The notes under the pieces were generated by a model, which was not told where the DNA came from, did no database searches, and worked only from the letters and a program-made list of their open reading frames with translations. Below, piece by piece: positions 1 to 12,539 of a stretch of DNA of 64,000 nt. Made by a program: the position numbers and the translations under genes. Every line of letters starts with the position of its first letter. The stretch's first letter is position 1. Location of the stretch: NCBI RefSeq assembly GCF_029867415.1, contig NC_081180.1, forward strand, positions 150,651,068-150,715,067, read 5' to 3'. Source of the stretch: Vicia villosa. Its lineage: Eukaryota; Streptophyta; Magnoliopsida; Fabales; Fabaceae.

Positions 1-394
1 ATACAAATATCAAATTGGAATGTGAGGCACATCTTGAACCTAAACATTTAGCTGATATCGTATATTCTAAGACCTTTGAGAGATGTGTTTGGACCCAAAT
101 GATCTTAAACCATGAAATACATATCAACACTCCATTTAACCATGAAATACCCGCTGGAGAATGGAAGGATATGTGTTATAAAGGGGGATCAAAAGATAAC
201 CTCAAAGTGTTATCAAGATAGTTTGAGAATAAATAGGGAAACAATGGCTTCCTCTGGTGAGTAGAAGCCAAACATCTAAACTTCATTAACTTAGACCCCA
301 TGGCATAATATATATGGGAAATGATGATGCCCATATAAGATTTGAAAGAGGTCAAAACAGGACCACTTAATTTCCAAACAACAAACATGGACAC
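1..394. other. Unassigned decayed sequence upstream of a gypsy pol relic
   Basis: No gene is recognised here. The stretch abuts a decayed Ty3/gypsy reverse transcriptase relic on the plus strand and may be its unrecognisable upstream part. The short open frame at 15-221 has no domain I know, and 124-153 repeats the words 'accatgaaata' seen a little earlier. Confidence 0.3.
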
Positions 395-1830
395 ATCTAT
401 GATGGAAGATGAAGAGAATAAAATGGTTGCTTTACTTTAGAATATTATAGATTTATTTGCATTGACTCCCTTAGTTATGGTAGGAATTGATGTTAGAGTT
501 GTATGTCCCTGCCTTACCCTCAAGGCCTCAATTAAACAAGGAATTTAGAGGAATCTTAATGTGTGTGAGGAGAAAAGGTTGGCCATTAACTAATAGTTTA
601 TAAATTTAAAAGAAGTCATGTTCATTATAGAGATCAAATATCCTACCTGGCTAAAAAATTTGTTACTAGTGAAAAAGTCACAGTGGAAGTGGAGAATGTG
701 AGTGGAATTCACAAACCTCAACTTTGCGTGCCTTGGAGATCCTTATAAGTTACCAAAAAATTATAGATTTATTGACAAATTATCATAACATAAGACCTCG
801 AGCTTCGTGGATGGCTACTCCAAGTATAACAAGATTAAGATGGACTCATAGAAGCGCTCAAAACTACATTCATGTTTAACAGTTGTAATTAATACTACGG
901 GGTCATGCCTTTTGGCCTAAAAAACGTGCGTGTGACTTATTAGAGGCTGATGGACGCTATCTTTTCATATCAGTTAGGCAGAATCTCGAGGTTTATATAT
1001 ATTTCATGATTGTGAAAACTTTAGAGGATGGAAATAACTATAGCGACTTGGAGGACATCTTATCTTCAGTAAGGAATTACAATATGCGCCTAAATCGCGC
1101 CAAGTGTTAATTCTGAATCCAAGAAGGAAAATTATTTGGCGTCATGCTGACTAGGAAATGGATATAAGATAATCCTAGCTAGTGTTAAACCATCATAGAA
1201 GTAAGGAATCCAAACCATAATAATAGAAGTCCAACAATTAATTGGATGCCTAACCATACTGGCTAAACTCCTTTGTTTCCTAGGAGGCAAAACCTTCCAT
1301 TTATTTGCCACGCTGAAGAAGAGAGAAAAATTTTAATGGACCAAAGAATGTGCATAAGCTTTCCCAAAGATCAAAACCTTATTGGAGACCCCGCATGCCC
1401 TTTTTCTTGACCCTCCCAACAGAGGGTGTGTCGCTGTTCCTCTACTTATCAATAATCAACAGATTAATGAGCTTTGTGATCATCCCAGAAAGTTTAGGAT
1501 TTAGTCCGACATTTCAAATTCTTTAAGGTAGTCTACGTGTCCAGGGAAGAGAACACCCATATTGATCTCCTATCCAATCCAGAAAACACTAAGAACCACG
1601 ACCACAATGTGACAATTATGCAAGAAACTCTTGCCTACCCCGCCATTGAGAATGAATTGGATAACGCAATTAGTATACTTGATGCCACATGATGGATGAC
1701 ACTTATAGTGCATTATTTGACAAGGGATGAAATACCCATATATGAGGGCGATGTGAGGAAGATCAAGAGATTAGAAGTTAAGTACACCTTAATGTTAGGG
1801 AATCTACATAACCTCCTCCATTCCTTGGAT
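395..1830 (+). pseudogene. Ty3/gypsy pol relic (RT to RNase H and linker)
   Basis: Piecing together short frames gives a decayed gypsy polyprotein in the expected order. Around 400-620 there is the region before RT (residues like EENKMVALLQNIIDLFA). Around 800-850 is the RT palm (SFVDGYSKYNKIKMDS, matching the usual SFxDGYSGYNQIxM) and around 905-950 the MPFGLKN motif. At 1540-1700 comes the end of an RNase H domain (REENTHIDLLSNPENTK), followed by the linker to integrase (YLTRDEIPIYEGD) up to about 1800. Stops and frameshifts occur every few dozen codons, so it cannot encode protein. The order and the linker point to the Tat lineage. Homology to pol breaks off near 1800, before integrase. 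Confidence 0.7.
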
Positions 1831-2280
1831 CCACACCATAATTTCCCCAAGGCAAAAATTCATTCAAACCTCCACTACTGCCTACATTACCTAGACAAAA
1901 AATGCTTTCTGATTTTCAACTCTTGCAGCCTAATCATGGCATGCATAAAGCCAAAGACTTGCTAAAGAGCTTCTACCATGTAGTGCAACAAAATAACTAT
2001 CAGGACATAGTAAATATACTATCTCGGATTGAAGAAATCTTACATAGTGAAAATCCAAAGAACAACAGTGTACAAGAGGCGACTTCGCATAAACTAAGAA
2101 TAGGTATAGAAGTCACCAAGCTACCGACGACATAGACATCGTACTTATTCCCATAGTATGGAAGGAGGAAGAGGTAGTCATACTCCTCCCGAGGTTTGTC
2201 GTTCTAGGATAAGGGAAAGATATAAGGAAGATGCTTGTATCTAGATGTGAAATAAAAATCCATTGTCCGTTCACATCCTG
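1831..2280. other. Unassigned stretch between pol and gag relics
   Basis: Between the pol relic and the gag relic I recognise nothing. Two short plus-strand frames (1696-1965 and 1902-2135) cover part of it. The first begins inside the pol linker; the second has no family I know. It may be internal or LTR sequence of the same old elements. Confidence 0.25.
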
Positions 2281-2861
2281 GTTAGCAGAATCTCAAAGTC
2301 ACTAGAGAACCTGCCAAAGCTATAGAGCTATAACGAGACTGTATATTCGAGTGAACATGTCAAACATGTAGATGACCTAATGGACTACTATCACAATGAT
2401 AGAGCCATGAAACACAAGCTCTTTGCACTAGCGCAGAGAGAATCATTCGTGGCTTGATACAAGTCTCTTCTTTATAGAAGTGTAGACTTTTGATTTGACT
2501 TGTGTGAAGGTTCCATCATCCATTTCAGTGTTAGGAAGTGGAAACCTCATATCATGGTTGTGCTTAGCAGAATCACACAGGGTAAAAAAAATCTCATGCA
2601 TGGATACATTAATAGATTCACCAAAGTAGTCGTAGTTGTTGGAGTCTCAGATGAAATCCTCAATTGTTGGATCTTTGAAAAAGGCATGATATCAGAATGT
2701 GTGTTTCGAAAAATGTTAGGGCATAAAAAAGCCTTTAAATTGACAGAATTGTTGAGTAGGCTGGATCCCTACATCTACATGAAGAAAAACTCTTAGCCGA
2801 TGGGGTTAATCGAGTATCAGGAAATGCAAGACTTAACTGACCATCTAAAAAGGATGCTAGG
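2281..2861 (+). pseudogene. Ty3/gypsy gag relic, 5' part
   Basis: Reading through stops gives a retrotransposon gag (Retrotrans_gag type) domain: a segment like SEHVKHVDDLMDYYH near 2350-2400, then FALAQRESFVA and YKSLLYRSVDF near 2430-2490. The open frame 2500-2796 contains VRKWKPHIMVVLSRITQGKK, YINRFTKVVV and CWIFEKGM, a typical order for this domain. Several in-frame stops make it non-functional. The relic is cut at 2861 by a solo LTR. Its next piece resumes at 6843 on the other side, so the two are one former gene. Confidence 0.65.
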
Positions 2862-5186
2862 AGTCATACCCCAAAATTTTCCCATCATATTTCAGTCCAT
2901 CTGACTTTCAAATGCTCAAAGATCTCCAATTGCTCAAAACTACATATCTCCTAAACAAGTGCCTTTGAACTAGGGTTTTGCTTTTCTCAAAAGAGACTCA
3001 GGTTCTGATACCTCAAATGGACCCCATGGTCTCACATATGTCCCAAAGAATCTCTATGCCAAGTTTCAAACCCTGATTCATGAGATGGCTCAGTCAACAG
3101 TTCAAGTGGTCAACAGTCGACCAGTTTGACCTAAAAAAGTCAACTATGGTCAAATTACAGTTAAAACTTCTGATTTTTGGTCAACATCAACATTATAATG
3201 TTAGATTCATCATTTTATAAAAGGTTGATCATGATCCATCAAGAAAAAAAATCAAAAATCCACAAAAGGACAAGTTGCTAAATTAGGGTTTTAAGGAGAA
3301 AGTCAACCCAACTTTGACTGATCATATCTCTCTCATACTTTCTCATAAATTCCCCAACCAAAGCCTATTATCAAGGAAATTTAATTCTCTACAACTTTGA
3401 TGTTGGGCTCAAGGTCAAGAAATGCTTCCGCATAAGAGATATGAGCCAATACATTACAGGTCCTTCTAGAAGCTCGCAAAAGCTATTTTTTGTCAGAAGC
3501 CATATCTTCAAGATAAAATCCTCAAATGGAAAAAAGATTCCAAAGTGGCTTGTAGAGGACATCTTAGGCTTTCCCAAAAGTCCTAGAACATGGTCATATG
3601 ATAAAAATTTAAGGAAATATGAGGCTCAGAAGTTGGTCGATTTTCAAGAAAAATACAAAACCCTAATTGCATAATTTTGTGTTTTGGACTAATGGGCCTA
3701 AAATATGGAGTCCAAACGTGTCCATGGGTTTTATGAGCATTCTTAAAATAATTATTTTATTTTTATAGTATTTATTTTATTTATTTGAATTTTAATTCAT
3801 TTAAATACAAATAAATCATATAAAATGTGAAATAATAAGTTTAATCAAAGATTCAATTTCCAATCAAATTCAATCATCCAAACATCATGATATTGATCAA
3901 ATTTCATGATTAATAAGATTGCAGAGATTGAGATTATATTTGGCCAAAAATAGAAGTTTTAATGCAAATTTTCAATCAAAGATTTGATCTTCCAATCATT
4001 GGTTTTTTTTTCTCCAAAATTGTTGACCTAAATATACCCTCTATATATACCACAATATATTCAGCACAAGAGGACAAAAAAAGGGGAGAAGAGGCAAGGT
4101 TCAAAGCTTCCAAATTTTCTCAAAGTTAGGGCCAACACTAAACACGAATTACAACCAATTTTTATCGGTCCCAACCATTGCAAATTCTTCCTGAGGCTAC
4201 CCTGGATCTTCTCCAACCCTTACACGAGATTGAAGCTTCCCGGATCACCTCCTTTAAACTCTTACAGGTTTGCAATGTTCTTGAATATCAAGTTCTTAAT
4301 ATATCGCGTTTAAATTAATTTCATGTGTGCATACTTGTTCCTTATGTTGTTTAAGACTATTTTAGGCTTTCGTTCATAAGCTTTGACGCAGGGAAATGCA
4401 TATGCCATTGTTAGGGCATAAACCTGGCCAAGCTTCATGGTCTAAGTTACAGGGCGTTTTGACGGAAGTAAATAACACCATGAAGATCGCAAGGCTCCAC
4501 TTGTATGATTTGGGTACTTTTTGTTCTCGTTTAACGTTAATTTTGTAGGTATGGAAATCTGCAGAAATTGCTACTGAAATATCGTAGCAAAACTGAAGCG
4601 AATCTGTGGCCATTTCGCAGCAAAAAGAGCGCGTGGAATGAAGAAGATGATGAATAGGGAATTGGACCCATTGACCAGAGGTGTTACACTACTACTGGTC
4701 GATCAACAAAGTACAAATTCTCTCTCCACTCATCATTGGTCTGTGCGCGGGTGTGTGGGACCCGGTTTGACTCATTACTAGTCAGATTTGTTTCTTTTTG
4801 TTTTATATTATTTTATTTGATTAAATAACAGGTTAAATGTGCAGTCCAGGTGGTAACAGGGAAAAATAGGCAACTAAGAGGTCTTGGGATCAAATCCCAG
4901 CGTCCTCTCTTTATTTTTTAACAAATTCTCCTGCAGATCCCGTGTGTACAAGTCACGCGCCTTTACCATGTGCCTCCACGTGAGATCTGTTGGATCTTCA
5001 GGAGATTCAATCCAATGGCGTTGAAGACGAGACTCCATGGTGCACCTCCAGGGCCATCACACACTGAATCAGGCGCCCCAATTCTTTTGGTTTGTCTATT
5101 CTTCTCTTTTACTATTTTTGTGTTGTGTTTGTTTATTTTTCTTTTTTTAATTCAATTAACCCATTAACTTATAACATAAGATAGTA

Positions 5187-5458
5187 CTCCCTCCGTCTCA
5201 TAATAAGTGTCCTATTTAAGTTTTGCGCGGTTCTTAAGAAAATGATTGGATGTGTTGGTTTTAATGATAAAGTTAATATAATTTACTAAAGTACCCTTAT
5301 TTCTTATAGGTAGTAGAGTAGTTGAAAAACGTGAAAGTTAATAAATAGGGGTATAGTAGTGGAAAAAATTAATAAATGTTGCATTGGTTTTCTAAAGAGA
5401 CATTTATTTTGAGACATGAAAAAGTGCAAATGAGACACTTATTATGAGACGGAGGGAG
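5187..5458. mobile_element. Stowaway-type MITE
   Basis: A 272-bp element has 25-bp perfect terminal inverted repeats starting CTCCCTCCGTCTCATAATAA at the left, with the reverse complement at the right. A TA dinucleotide flanks each side (5185-5186 and 5459-5460). The CTCCCTCCGT terminus and TA target duplication are the signature of Stowaway (Tc1/mariner-derived) MITEs. It has no coding capacity and sits within the solo LTR, so it inserted later. Confidence 0.92.
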
Positions 5459-6672
5459 TATTAGTAATTTTAGTTTTTTTAGGTTAGTTTGTTAATTAAT
5501 TTTAATTAATTAGATTAGTTGGTATAAATAATTAATTAGGATAGGTGATTAGTTTTAATTTTTAATTAAGGAAATAATTTAATATTTAGGTTAATTTAAA
5601 TAGATTAGTTATTTAATTTAGTCTTTAATAATTAGTTAATTTAATAATTAGGATTTAATTGTTAGGTTTAATTCCAATTAAGTTTTGATTTTAGCCTTAA
5701 TCAATAAACCATAGTAAGCATTAAAAATTATCAATAATGTAAGAGTTGTCTATTCACCGTAGGTTTTTTTACTCTTAGGTTTTTTAGCCATAAGGTTTGT
5801 TAACCCTGATTTTTCTTAACTATGTTTTATTTGCGATTTCTCATCTCATCTCCTACTTCAGTGTATGTCGCATGTCTTTAATTATTTAAATTGTTTGCCT
5901 TTTATTTAATTCCACCTTCATTTAATTTTCCCTTTTATCTGCCTTTATTTAATTATTTATCTTTTTGCCATTTAAATTCTAGGAAATGTGTATAGGTTTG
6001 CCAAAGGTTTTTTTGTAATAGTTAGGTTTTATTTTCGCGCTCCATTCTTCCTCTATTATGTAACTGCCCCAAAGCCTTGTAATAGTTCTAGGTTTATTTT
6101 CTGCCTTTAAATTTCCGTATAATATAACTATTATTTAACTGCGTGGTTAGTAATCCTAGAAAGTGATAAGCCTGCTAATGAATTTAGTTTGCCTAATTAC
6201 AAGATAAAATAACTGAATTAAATCACGTGATTGTGCCACACACACACACCTTTAGGGTAACCTCTCTTGTTGTCTTGTTGCCTGCTGCCTAAGAATGACT
6301 ATTATATCCTTCCCTAAGACTACCTGCCCCCTTTATGGCAGGGACAGTCTTGTGGCGAACGATAACTCGATGACCCTTCAAAATCCAATGAAAGGACTAC
6401 CTGCCCTCTTTATGGTATGAATAGCCCCTTCCCATTAAAGTCTAAAAGAACAATTTTTTCTAAACTTAAGGGTAATTGCTTTTTAATTGCTTGCTCTTTT
6501 TCAAATTCAAATCAAAATATTTTCCCACTCCTTTTCAAAATCAAATTCAAAAAGACTACGATTATTTACAAGCTAAAGTTCTTCTTCAAAAAATTTTTCT
6601 TATTCACACACTACAAACATTTTTGAAAACAAAAGTGAGCTAAGCAATTAAGAGCCCATGGATAACCATGGA

Positions 6673-6702
6673 TACAAAGGGTGCTTACACCTTCCCTTTG
6701 TA
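6673..6702 (+). other. Conserved LTR stem-loop (solo LTR 1)
   Basis: A perfect 9-bp stem, TACAAAGGG paired with CCCTTTGTA, with a 12-base loop lies about 135 bp from the LTR end. The same structure sits at the equivalent place in the other three Ogre-type LTRs of the window (33136-33165, 19074-19104 and 35995-36024). Confidence 0.6.
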
Positions 6703-6837
6703 TAACCTACCCCGAACTCAAAATATTTCAAAGGTCTTTCCTATTCTTTTTGCCTTTCCAATTGGATAAAATAAAAGTCGGTGGCGACTCTTGCTACCCG
6801 CAACATTTCAAAAAGTCAGTTCTCCCACCGTATTACA

Positions 6838-6940
6838 CTAGGCATTCCAAATATGATAATGAGTAAAAACCTCGCTCCAAGTTTGATGCATATACTCCTT
6901 TGAGGCGATCAATTGTTGAGGTTTCCCTTTATTTTGATAA
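6838..6940 (+). pseudogene. Ty3/gypsy gag relic, continuation after the solo LTR
   Basis: After the second copy of the CTAGG duplication the plus strand reads KPRSKFDAYTPLRRSIVEV near 6868-6925. The YTPL motif follows the gag domain in many plant gypsy polyproteins. The 5' part ends at 2861 with DLTDHLKRMLG, which normally precedes it. This is independent proof that the LTR split one gene. It is decayed after about 6940. Confidence 0.6.
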
Positions 6941-8676
6941 AATATGAAATAGTATAATTTGTAAACCGTTTTGCCTTGTTGATGCATTATTGTCGTATGA
7001 TGATATGTGGTTATGCCTTATTGCAAAATAATAATAATTGATTAATGGTATATAATTATCTGTGGCTATTGATCTATTATTTTTTTGGCAAATTCATAAA
7101 ATTTGAATAAATCAAAACTAATAGGAAAAGTAAAAAAATCAAAAAAATTCAAGGAAGGGGCACTTGGCCGACGGCGGCGGCGCAAGGCCGCGCTTGGAAA
7201 GTGGTGTTGTGATGCCCCTCTTAGTTGGCAGCAGTGTGGGCTTGCAACTCGGCGGCGGGAGGTTGTGTTCGGCGACTTTGGGAAGCAAATACGGCGCTAA
7301 GTCATAGCGGTGTTGTGCGATCTCTTGCAGGAAACACAGATTGGTCGTGACCTATGGTAGCGTGTTTGGATGTGGCCGCGGTGGCGCAGTGCGAGGAAGG
7401 GAGGATCACGCGGGAGACGGTTTGAGCGGAAGGCAACAGTTTGACTGCGGGCAATGGATTAGTTGTGGTTTGTGGTCCGGTTCAACGGGTTTTTGAGCAG
7501 CTGTTATTTTGGTGACTTTTGGTTGCTTTTTATTGAGTTTAGAGTCATATTTTTATTTGTTTAAAGTCCTTTGACAGGTCTAGAGTTGGAGTTGAATGTA
7601 TTTGACTCTTTAGATTTTTTTAGCAATATGATTACTTGTTTAAGGCCGTCAAAATAAAAGAGTTATGCATTGAGTTGTTAGAGTTAAAATTTGAGTAACT
7701 CTAGCATTTTTAGAGTTGTGTTGATATGTCTATAGGTGATTTTTTTCTTACCCCGTTGGTGGGCTTACATGAATAATAATATATTTTACCCTGTTGATGG
7801 AAAATTATGATGATTGATATAATTATTGAGTTATAATTATATAATTTGTTAAGTTAAGTAGTTTAGAGAGGAACTACAGTGTTGACCTTACATTGGCAAG
7901 ATTATGGGTTCATTGAAGAACCATTGTTGATGATGTGTTTGAATGCTATTTTTTGAAATTCATGCATTCATGTATATCGGAGATAGGTAGGACTTAGGTC
8001 TAGTAAGATCATGGTTCATAAAGGAACTAATAACAGTCTCAAGTTCAAAGAGGAACCGGAGACATGGATAAATCACTAACTTAACTCTGACATCCAAGTC
8101 TTGGCACCACATGCATTGAGGAGTAGTGGAGAAATACATTGCATCACATTTGCATTGATGAATATCTAATTATTGTGAATTATTTTTAGAGATTGTGATT
8201 GTTATTGTTAAACTATCCTGACTGTTTAGATACACCATTAACATTATGAACATATTTCTCACCACCTTTTATTTTTATGGTACTCGTTGTGACGATGATG
8301 CAGATACCCAAGTATGGGGGAATCAGAAGTTGCTTGTTCGAAGGATTGACATAGATTCCTACTTCTCTATGTTTATTATTTTGAGTCGTAGTTTTTCGCG
8401 GTGTCGCTCTAATATATAACATTGGGACGTGATAGCTTTGTTTTTCTTGTATTCCTGTTGTTCTTGAGAGCTGTTGAATTTATTTCCAAATGTTCATTTC
8501 GAGTTTAATTATTATGAGACTTTCAGTTGAACATGTTTTGAATTTTTCCGCTACTTTATTTCAAAATGTTTTGAGAAAGATGTTTCATGAGAGAGATGTA
8601 TGACACCCTTGCTGAATAAGTATATATTTTGTGTGATTTTATTTAAACAAGATTTTATCGGGTTAGGGTGTTACAG
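6941..8676 (-). mobile_element. Probable Ty3/gypsy LTR fragment, minus strand
   Basis: Read on the minus strand, the sequence from 8676 begins TGTAACACCCTAACCCG, a common start of plant Ty3/gypsy (chromovirus-like) LTRs. To the left follow long AT-rich non-coding sequence and an unusually GC-rich patch at 7140-7480 (GGCGGCGG runs). I find no matching right LTR, PBS or coding region, and the left limit is uncertain. 8677-8681 (GAGCT) would be one copy of the target duplication, but I see no partner on the left. The short frame at 7103-7300 is not supported as a gene. Confidence 0.4.
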
Positions 8677-8703
8677 AGCTCACCCAAATAAAACATGGTA
8701 CTA

Positions 8704-9770
8704 GCTCTGATGCCAATTGAAATTTGGTTCCTCAGAGGACAAATGTTGGACTAGATGTCTGGAACAACTTATCCAACTTCTTGAGCCATATTAACAGACT
8801 ATAACTACAAGAATAATTCAAAGTAAAAATAGTAGAGAACACAAGAAAATAGCTAACCTAGTTTATTGCAATCCACACCTACATTTAGGGATTATCCAAC
8901 CCAAGAAAGGAAATTCACCTTCTATAGAGTTAATACAAATTGTCTTAGATGAACAAGCTCGTTGTTTAATGCTCCTCTTCTTGATTCTACCGTAGTGTCT
9001 TTATATTTAGAACTCCCCCTAAATATAAGAACTCTCTCTAACTTTCTCTTAATCACTAATCCTAAGGGATCAACTTCCATAAACAACTTAGGAATGTTGA
9101 ATTACAACTCAACTAAACAAATTAACTACTATGCCTTATGATATGAATGAAGCAATAGCACGATGCACAAGAAACACAAACAAAATACTCAGATAAACCC
9201 TAGCACAAATATCTTCAATCCTAGCGCACACACTTTGTTGATTTTAGAGTCTCCTAAATTATCAATGCGAATTTGGGCTTTTCTCCTTTGGATATTTGAT
9301 CTGATTTTGTCCAGAATTATGGATGATACAATTGGATTTGATTTGTTCCACAAAATTCTCTAAGAAAATATATGATTTGTTATATTAATTCAAGTTCAAA
9401 TTTAAATCTCCATTTAAATTTATTTTATCTTCAAACATCTATCAAATAAATCACACAAACTTTGCTAAATAATCGGCTACAAATTTGCAACAAATCTGAT
9501 CGAAATATTTTGAAAATAATGCGTAGAGCACCTATAACATTAGCATGTTGACAAAGGCTAGATGTTGCACCCTTTCTAGGACATCTTTTCCCATATGGGT
9601 CCTTCTTCGCAGAAACAACTTGAAATAGCTTGGGCTTTTTGCATAATGCAGCCAATCCAAAAGGAATAACAAAATATTTTCACATGTCGTGTACAAACTA
9701 GAAAGGCTGAATAGAAGCTTCATTCCTTGAACCTAGAACTTAGTAAAAATAACAAAATACTGTAGCAAGT
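8704..9770 (-). mobile_element. Ty1/copia LTR with PBS, minus strand
   Basis: On the minus strand an LTR ends AAATTTCA at 8718. It is followed by ATTGGCATCAGAGC (8704-8717), the initiator-tRNA-Met primer binding site typical of plant Ty1/copia elements. The LTR extends to the right. Its outer end is not certain and could lie between about 9670 and 9770. Only about 27 bases of internal region survive before the gypsy-like LTR at 8676, so the rest of this element was removed or displaced. Confidence 0.6.
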
Positions 9771-9926
9771 TTATCATTATGTTAAGGAAATAAGGCGATG
9801 GAATGCATTCCACCATAATATATAATTCAAACTCTTTCAATTAATAATGAAATTAGGGTGGGACTCTTTTCTCCTACACAACCATAGATTTCTAAATACT
9901 AGGAATATTTCACCTATACGAGGTAT

Positions 9927-10330
9927 ATTTTTTGAACCCTTAGAAGTGTCATTGTTGCCTTATGGGGAATATTTGCTTGAATCCTAAGGGTATTAATTTT
10001 TCCTAAAAAGTATGTTTGCTTGAACCCTAATAGATAATATTACATGCAGATTGAATATCATTGAATGAGCCCTACGTGATATCATTACCACCATATGAGG
10101 AATCTTTACTTAAAACCAAAGGGGTAACACTTCCGCTCTATGGGAGTATTTTTGCTTGAGCCTTACAAGATGTCATTGCTGCTCTATAGGGTATCTTTGC
10201 TAGAACCCTAAAAGGTATCATTGTTGATATATGGGGTAAGATTTCTTAAACCTTTAGGGTTTTCATTTATGTTATTTATCGTTGGACCCTTTGGGGAATC
10301 ACATCACCCTATAAGGTATTAGCATGCCCA
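9927..10330. repeat. Degenerate tandem repeat, unit about 55-65 bp
   Basis: About six diverged copies of a unit built around 'ttgcttgaaccctaa..gtgtcattgctgcyctatgggg' are visible (for example at 9945, 10010, 10150, 10190 and 10235). No open frame runs through it. The surroundings are remains of retrotransposons, and tandem arrays of this size occur in 3' untranslated regions of Ogre/Tat elements, so it may be such a fossil. Confidence 0.5.
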
Positions 10331-10649
10331 TTGTGAAAGTTGGACGCTCCCTTCTTAGTAAAGCATGACCGCAGAGACTTTATGACATAAGTAATCTTAC
10401 AAAAAACACATCTCCGTAAACAATATATGGGCGAGATGAACTGCTTAGTGCACACAGAAGTTAATAAACATATCACTTAAAGCTTAAATATGTCATTTAA
10501 AGACCCTTGAATGGGAAACATTACAAAATGGCTTAAAAGGCTTTATTACAACAAGCTCAGCATAACAAATAAGAAAAACCTAAGTGTGGGGTGGGGTTTC
10601 CTTGTCGTTTTCATGGAATGTGCTATGGATTTATGTACTTTGGGTATAA
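10331..10649. other. Unassigned non-coding stretch
   Basis: I see no gene or terminal repeat here. The minus-strand frame at 10546-10731 has no recognised domain. Confidence 0.3.
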
Positions 10650-12232
10650 TGTCTGCAATAGATAGTTGAAATATATGGTTTTGATGATGGCAACACTGTG
10701 AAATAAAGTCTTCACATGAAGTGCCGATCATGTTTTTATGCTTCGAAGATTAAGATGTCGAAGCCAACACCTAATGTCAAGCATCATTCAGTGGAATCCT
10801 TGATGATCTCAACAAGAAATCTCTCTGATGATGGTATCTATCAAGAAGCTTTATCAAGCCACATAAAATAGAAGTGAATTCAAGTCCCATATGATGTGAT
10901 GAAACAATCATGGAATCTTGAAGCTTTAGAGTTTGTGAAAGAATGGAAGTTTGAAAGCTTACCTAGTCTGTATCTCAATAATCATAGTCTTGTAAAAGAT
11001 ATTATAGTAGTTCATAAATTACTAAGATAATGCACACACTCAACTAAAAGTGTCTCTATTTGATAAAACTCCTAAAACCCTTGGAGGAACCATCGAGGTG
11101 TCTGTGGAGTTGATAAAGGATGTTCCTAAATATTTATGGGGCTTATATACTTTGTCTAATCAATTAAGGTCATTAGCCAATTGATCAACTCACATTTTTT
11201 AGCTTCCTAATCAATTAAGAATACTTCTAAATGATTAGGACACTATCAAGTGCAGAGTTTCCTTTTTGGGAATGAAGGTTTCTATTTTAGGAAATCACAT
11301 AACCAATTATGTGATATAAAAAATCGATTATGAGCTTTAAAAAGATCATGGATAATTTTCCTTTTTGATCTAGATTTCTCTTTAATAAATAAAGGGCTCT
11401 AATCCCTTTCAAATCACACCAAAAATACTTGTTTTAACTCACTTTCTATTCAATTTTTTTCTCTTTTCTCTCACTTCACTAAAATTTCTTTAGTGCTTTA
11501 GGAGTGAAAAATATTAGTGAGGTATTTGTTGTGTATTCTGGTGTAGGGGAAATATTGTAATTTATACAATAGACTTTTATTTCTCTTATACATATTACTA
11601 TGAAGTCGGTGATTGGTTTGTGAGCTTAGCCAATAAAAACATTGGTTATTTTTTGCTAGTTTGTCCATTAAAACTCCATTTGATTTGTGGGCTCAAACCA
11701 TATAAAAATCTTATTGGTTTGTGAGATTATGCATTAAAATCTCCAATTGGTTCGTGAGTTGTGCCTGGTATAAAAACTCACATTTAGTTTGAGATTATCC
11801 TGATACAAAATCTCATGTTTGGTTCGCGGGAGATCGAGTGTAAGACTTCAAAACCTCATGTTTGGTTTGGAGGATATCCACTGCAAGGTTTGTGAGCATA
11901 ACCTGTGAAAAGCTCACATATATAGTGGAACTTTTAAGAAGAAATTATTGGACAGAGAACATAAGCCAAGTGGTTAGGCCAAACTTCTATAAATCTCTGG
12001 TGCAATATTCTTATCTCTTATCTCTCTTTATTTCCATAGCTTGCTTCTTTTTGTCGTGTCCAGATTTTCTTTTAACTTTAATTTTATTCTATTTATATAT
12101 TCCACTACTTAGTCTTTTAGAAAATGTTTTAAACAATTGATTTTACAAAGGATTGTTTAATTAGACATTATTTTTAAATGCAACACAATTCACCCCCTCC
12201 CTCCTCTTGTGATTAGAGTCACTTGTCCAACA
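10650..12232 (+). mobile_element. Probable Ty1/copia LTR, plus strand
   Basis: The segment contains the phrase 'ttttgatgatggcaacac' near its start, a common opening of legume copia LTRs. It ends CACTTGTCCAACA at 12232, followed by AGTGGTATAGAGTCTAACTC. That matches the AGTGGTATCAGAGTCTAAC-type primer binding site with one base missing. The left end near 10650 (TGTCTGCAATAG) is a guess. Repeated phrases such as 'tttggtttgtgag' and 'cattaaaa' at 11610-11870 form a short imperfect repeat within it. Confidence 0.5.
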
Positions 12233-12520
12233 AGTGGTATAGAGTCTAACTCCTATTATAAGACTAATTGTCTTAGAAGATAGTATGATGAGTGCAAACA
12301 CTTATATTTTTAACGAGATGATTTTTATGAATACATCTTCACTATTTGATACTAAATTTTTAACGAAATATTTTACAATAACCCTATCACTAGATATCAA
12401 GGCTGACTCATTTTGAGAAACTTCTTCAGCTACATGCTTAACCACATCAACGAGATAACATTGAGGCTTTCATTCTTACGAAATACCGATTCAAACAAAT
12501 TAAAAATTACTTGTTCATCT
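12233..12520 (+). other. Copia leader remnant cut by a CACTA element
   Basis: Starting with the degenerate PBS at about 12235, this is the expected position of a copia 5' leader. A possible gag start ATGATGAGTGCAAACAC lies at 12283, but the frame does not remain open. The CACTA element starts at 12521. Confidence 0.35.
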
Positions 12521-12539
12521 CACTATGCCAAAAAAGACC

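Larger units (their letters stand above)
2862..6837 (+). mobile_element. Solo LTR of an Ogre/Tat-type Ty3/gypsy element
   Basis: A 3,976-bp segment begins AGTCATACCCCAAAATTTTC (the usual TGTCATACCCC start with T changed to A) and ends ATTACA. It is flanked by a perfect 5-bp duplication CTAGG at 2857-2861 and 6838-6842. Near its right end it shares with the solo LTR at 29556-33362 the block around CCATGGATAACCATGG, the stem-loop at 6673-6702 and the motif GGTGGCGACTCT. No internal coding region, PBS or second LTR is present, so it is a recombined solo LTR. It interrupts a gag relic and carries a MITE at 5187-5458. Confidence 0.85.
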
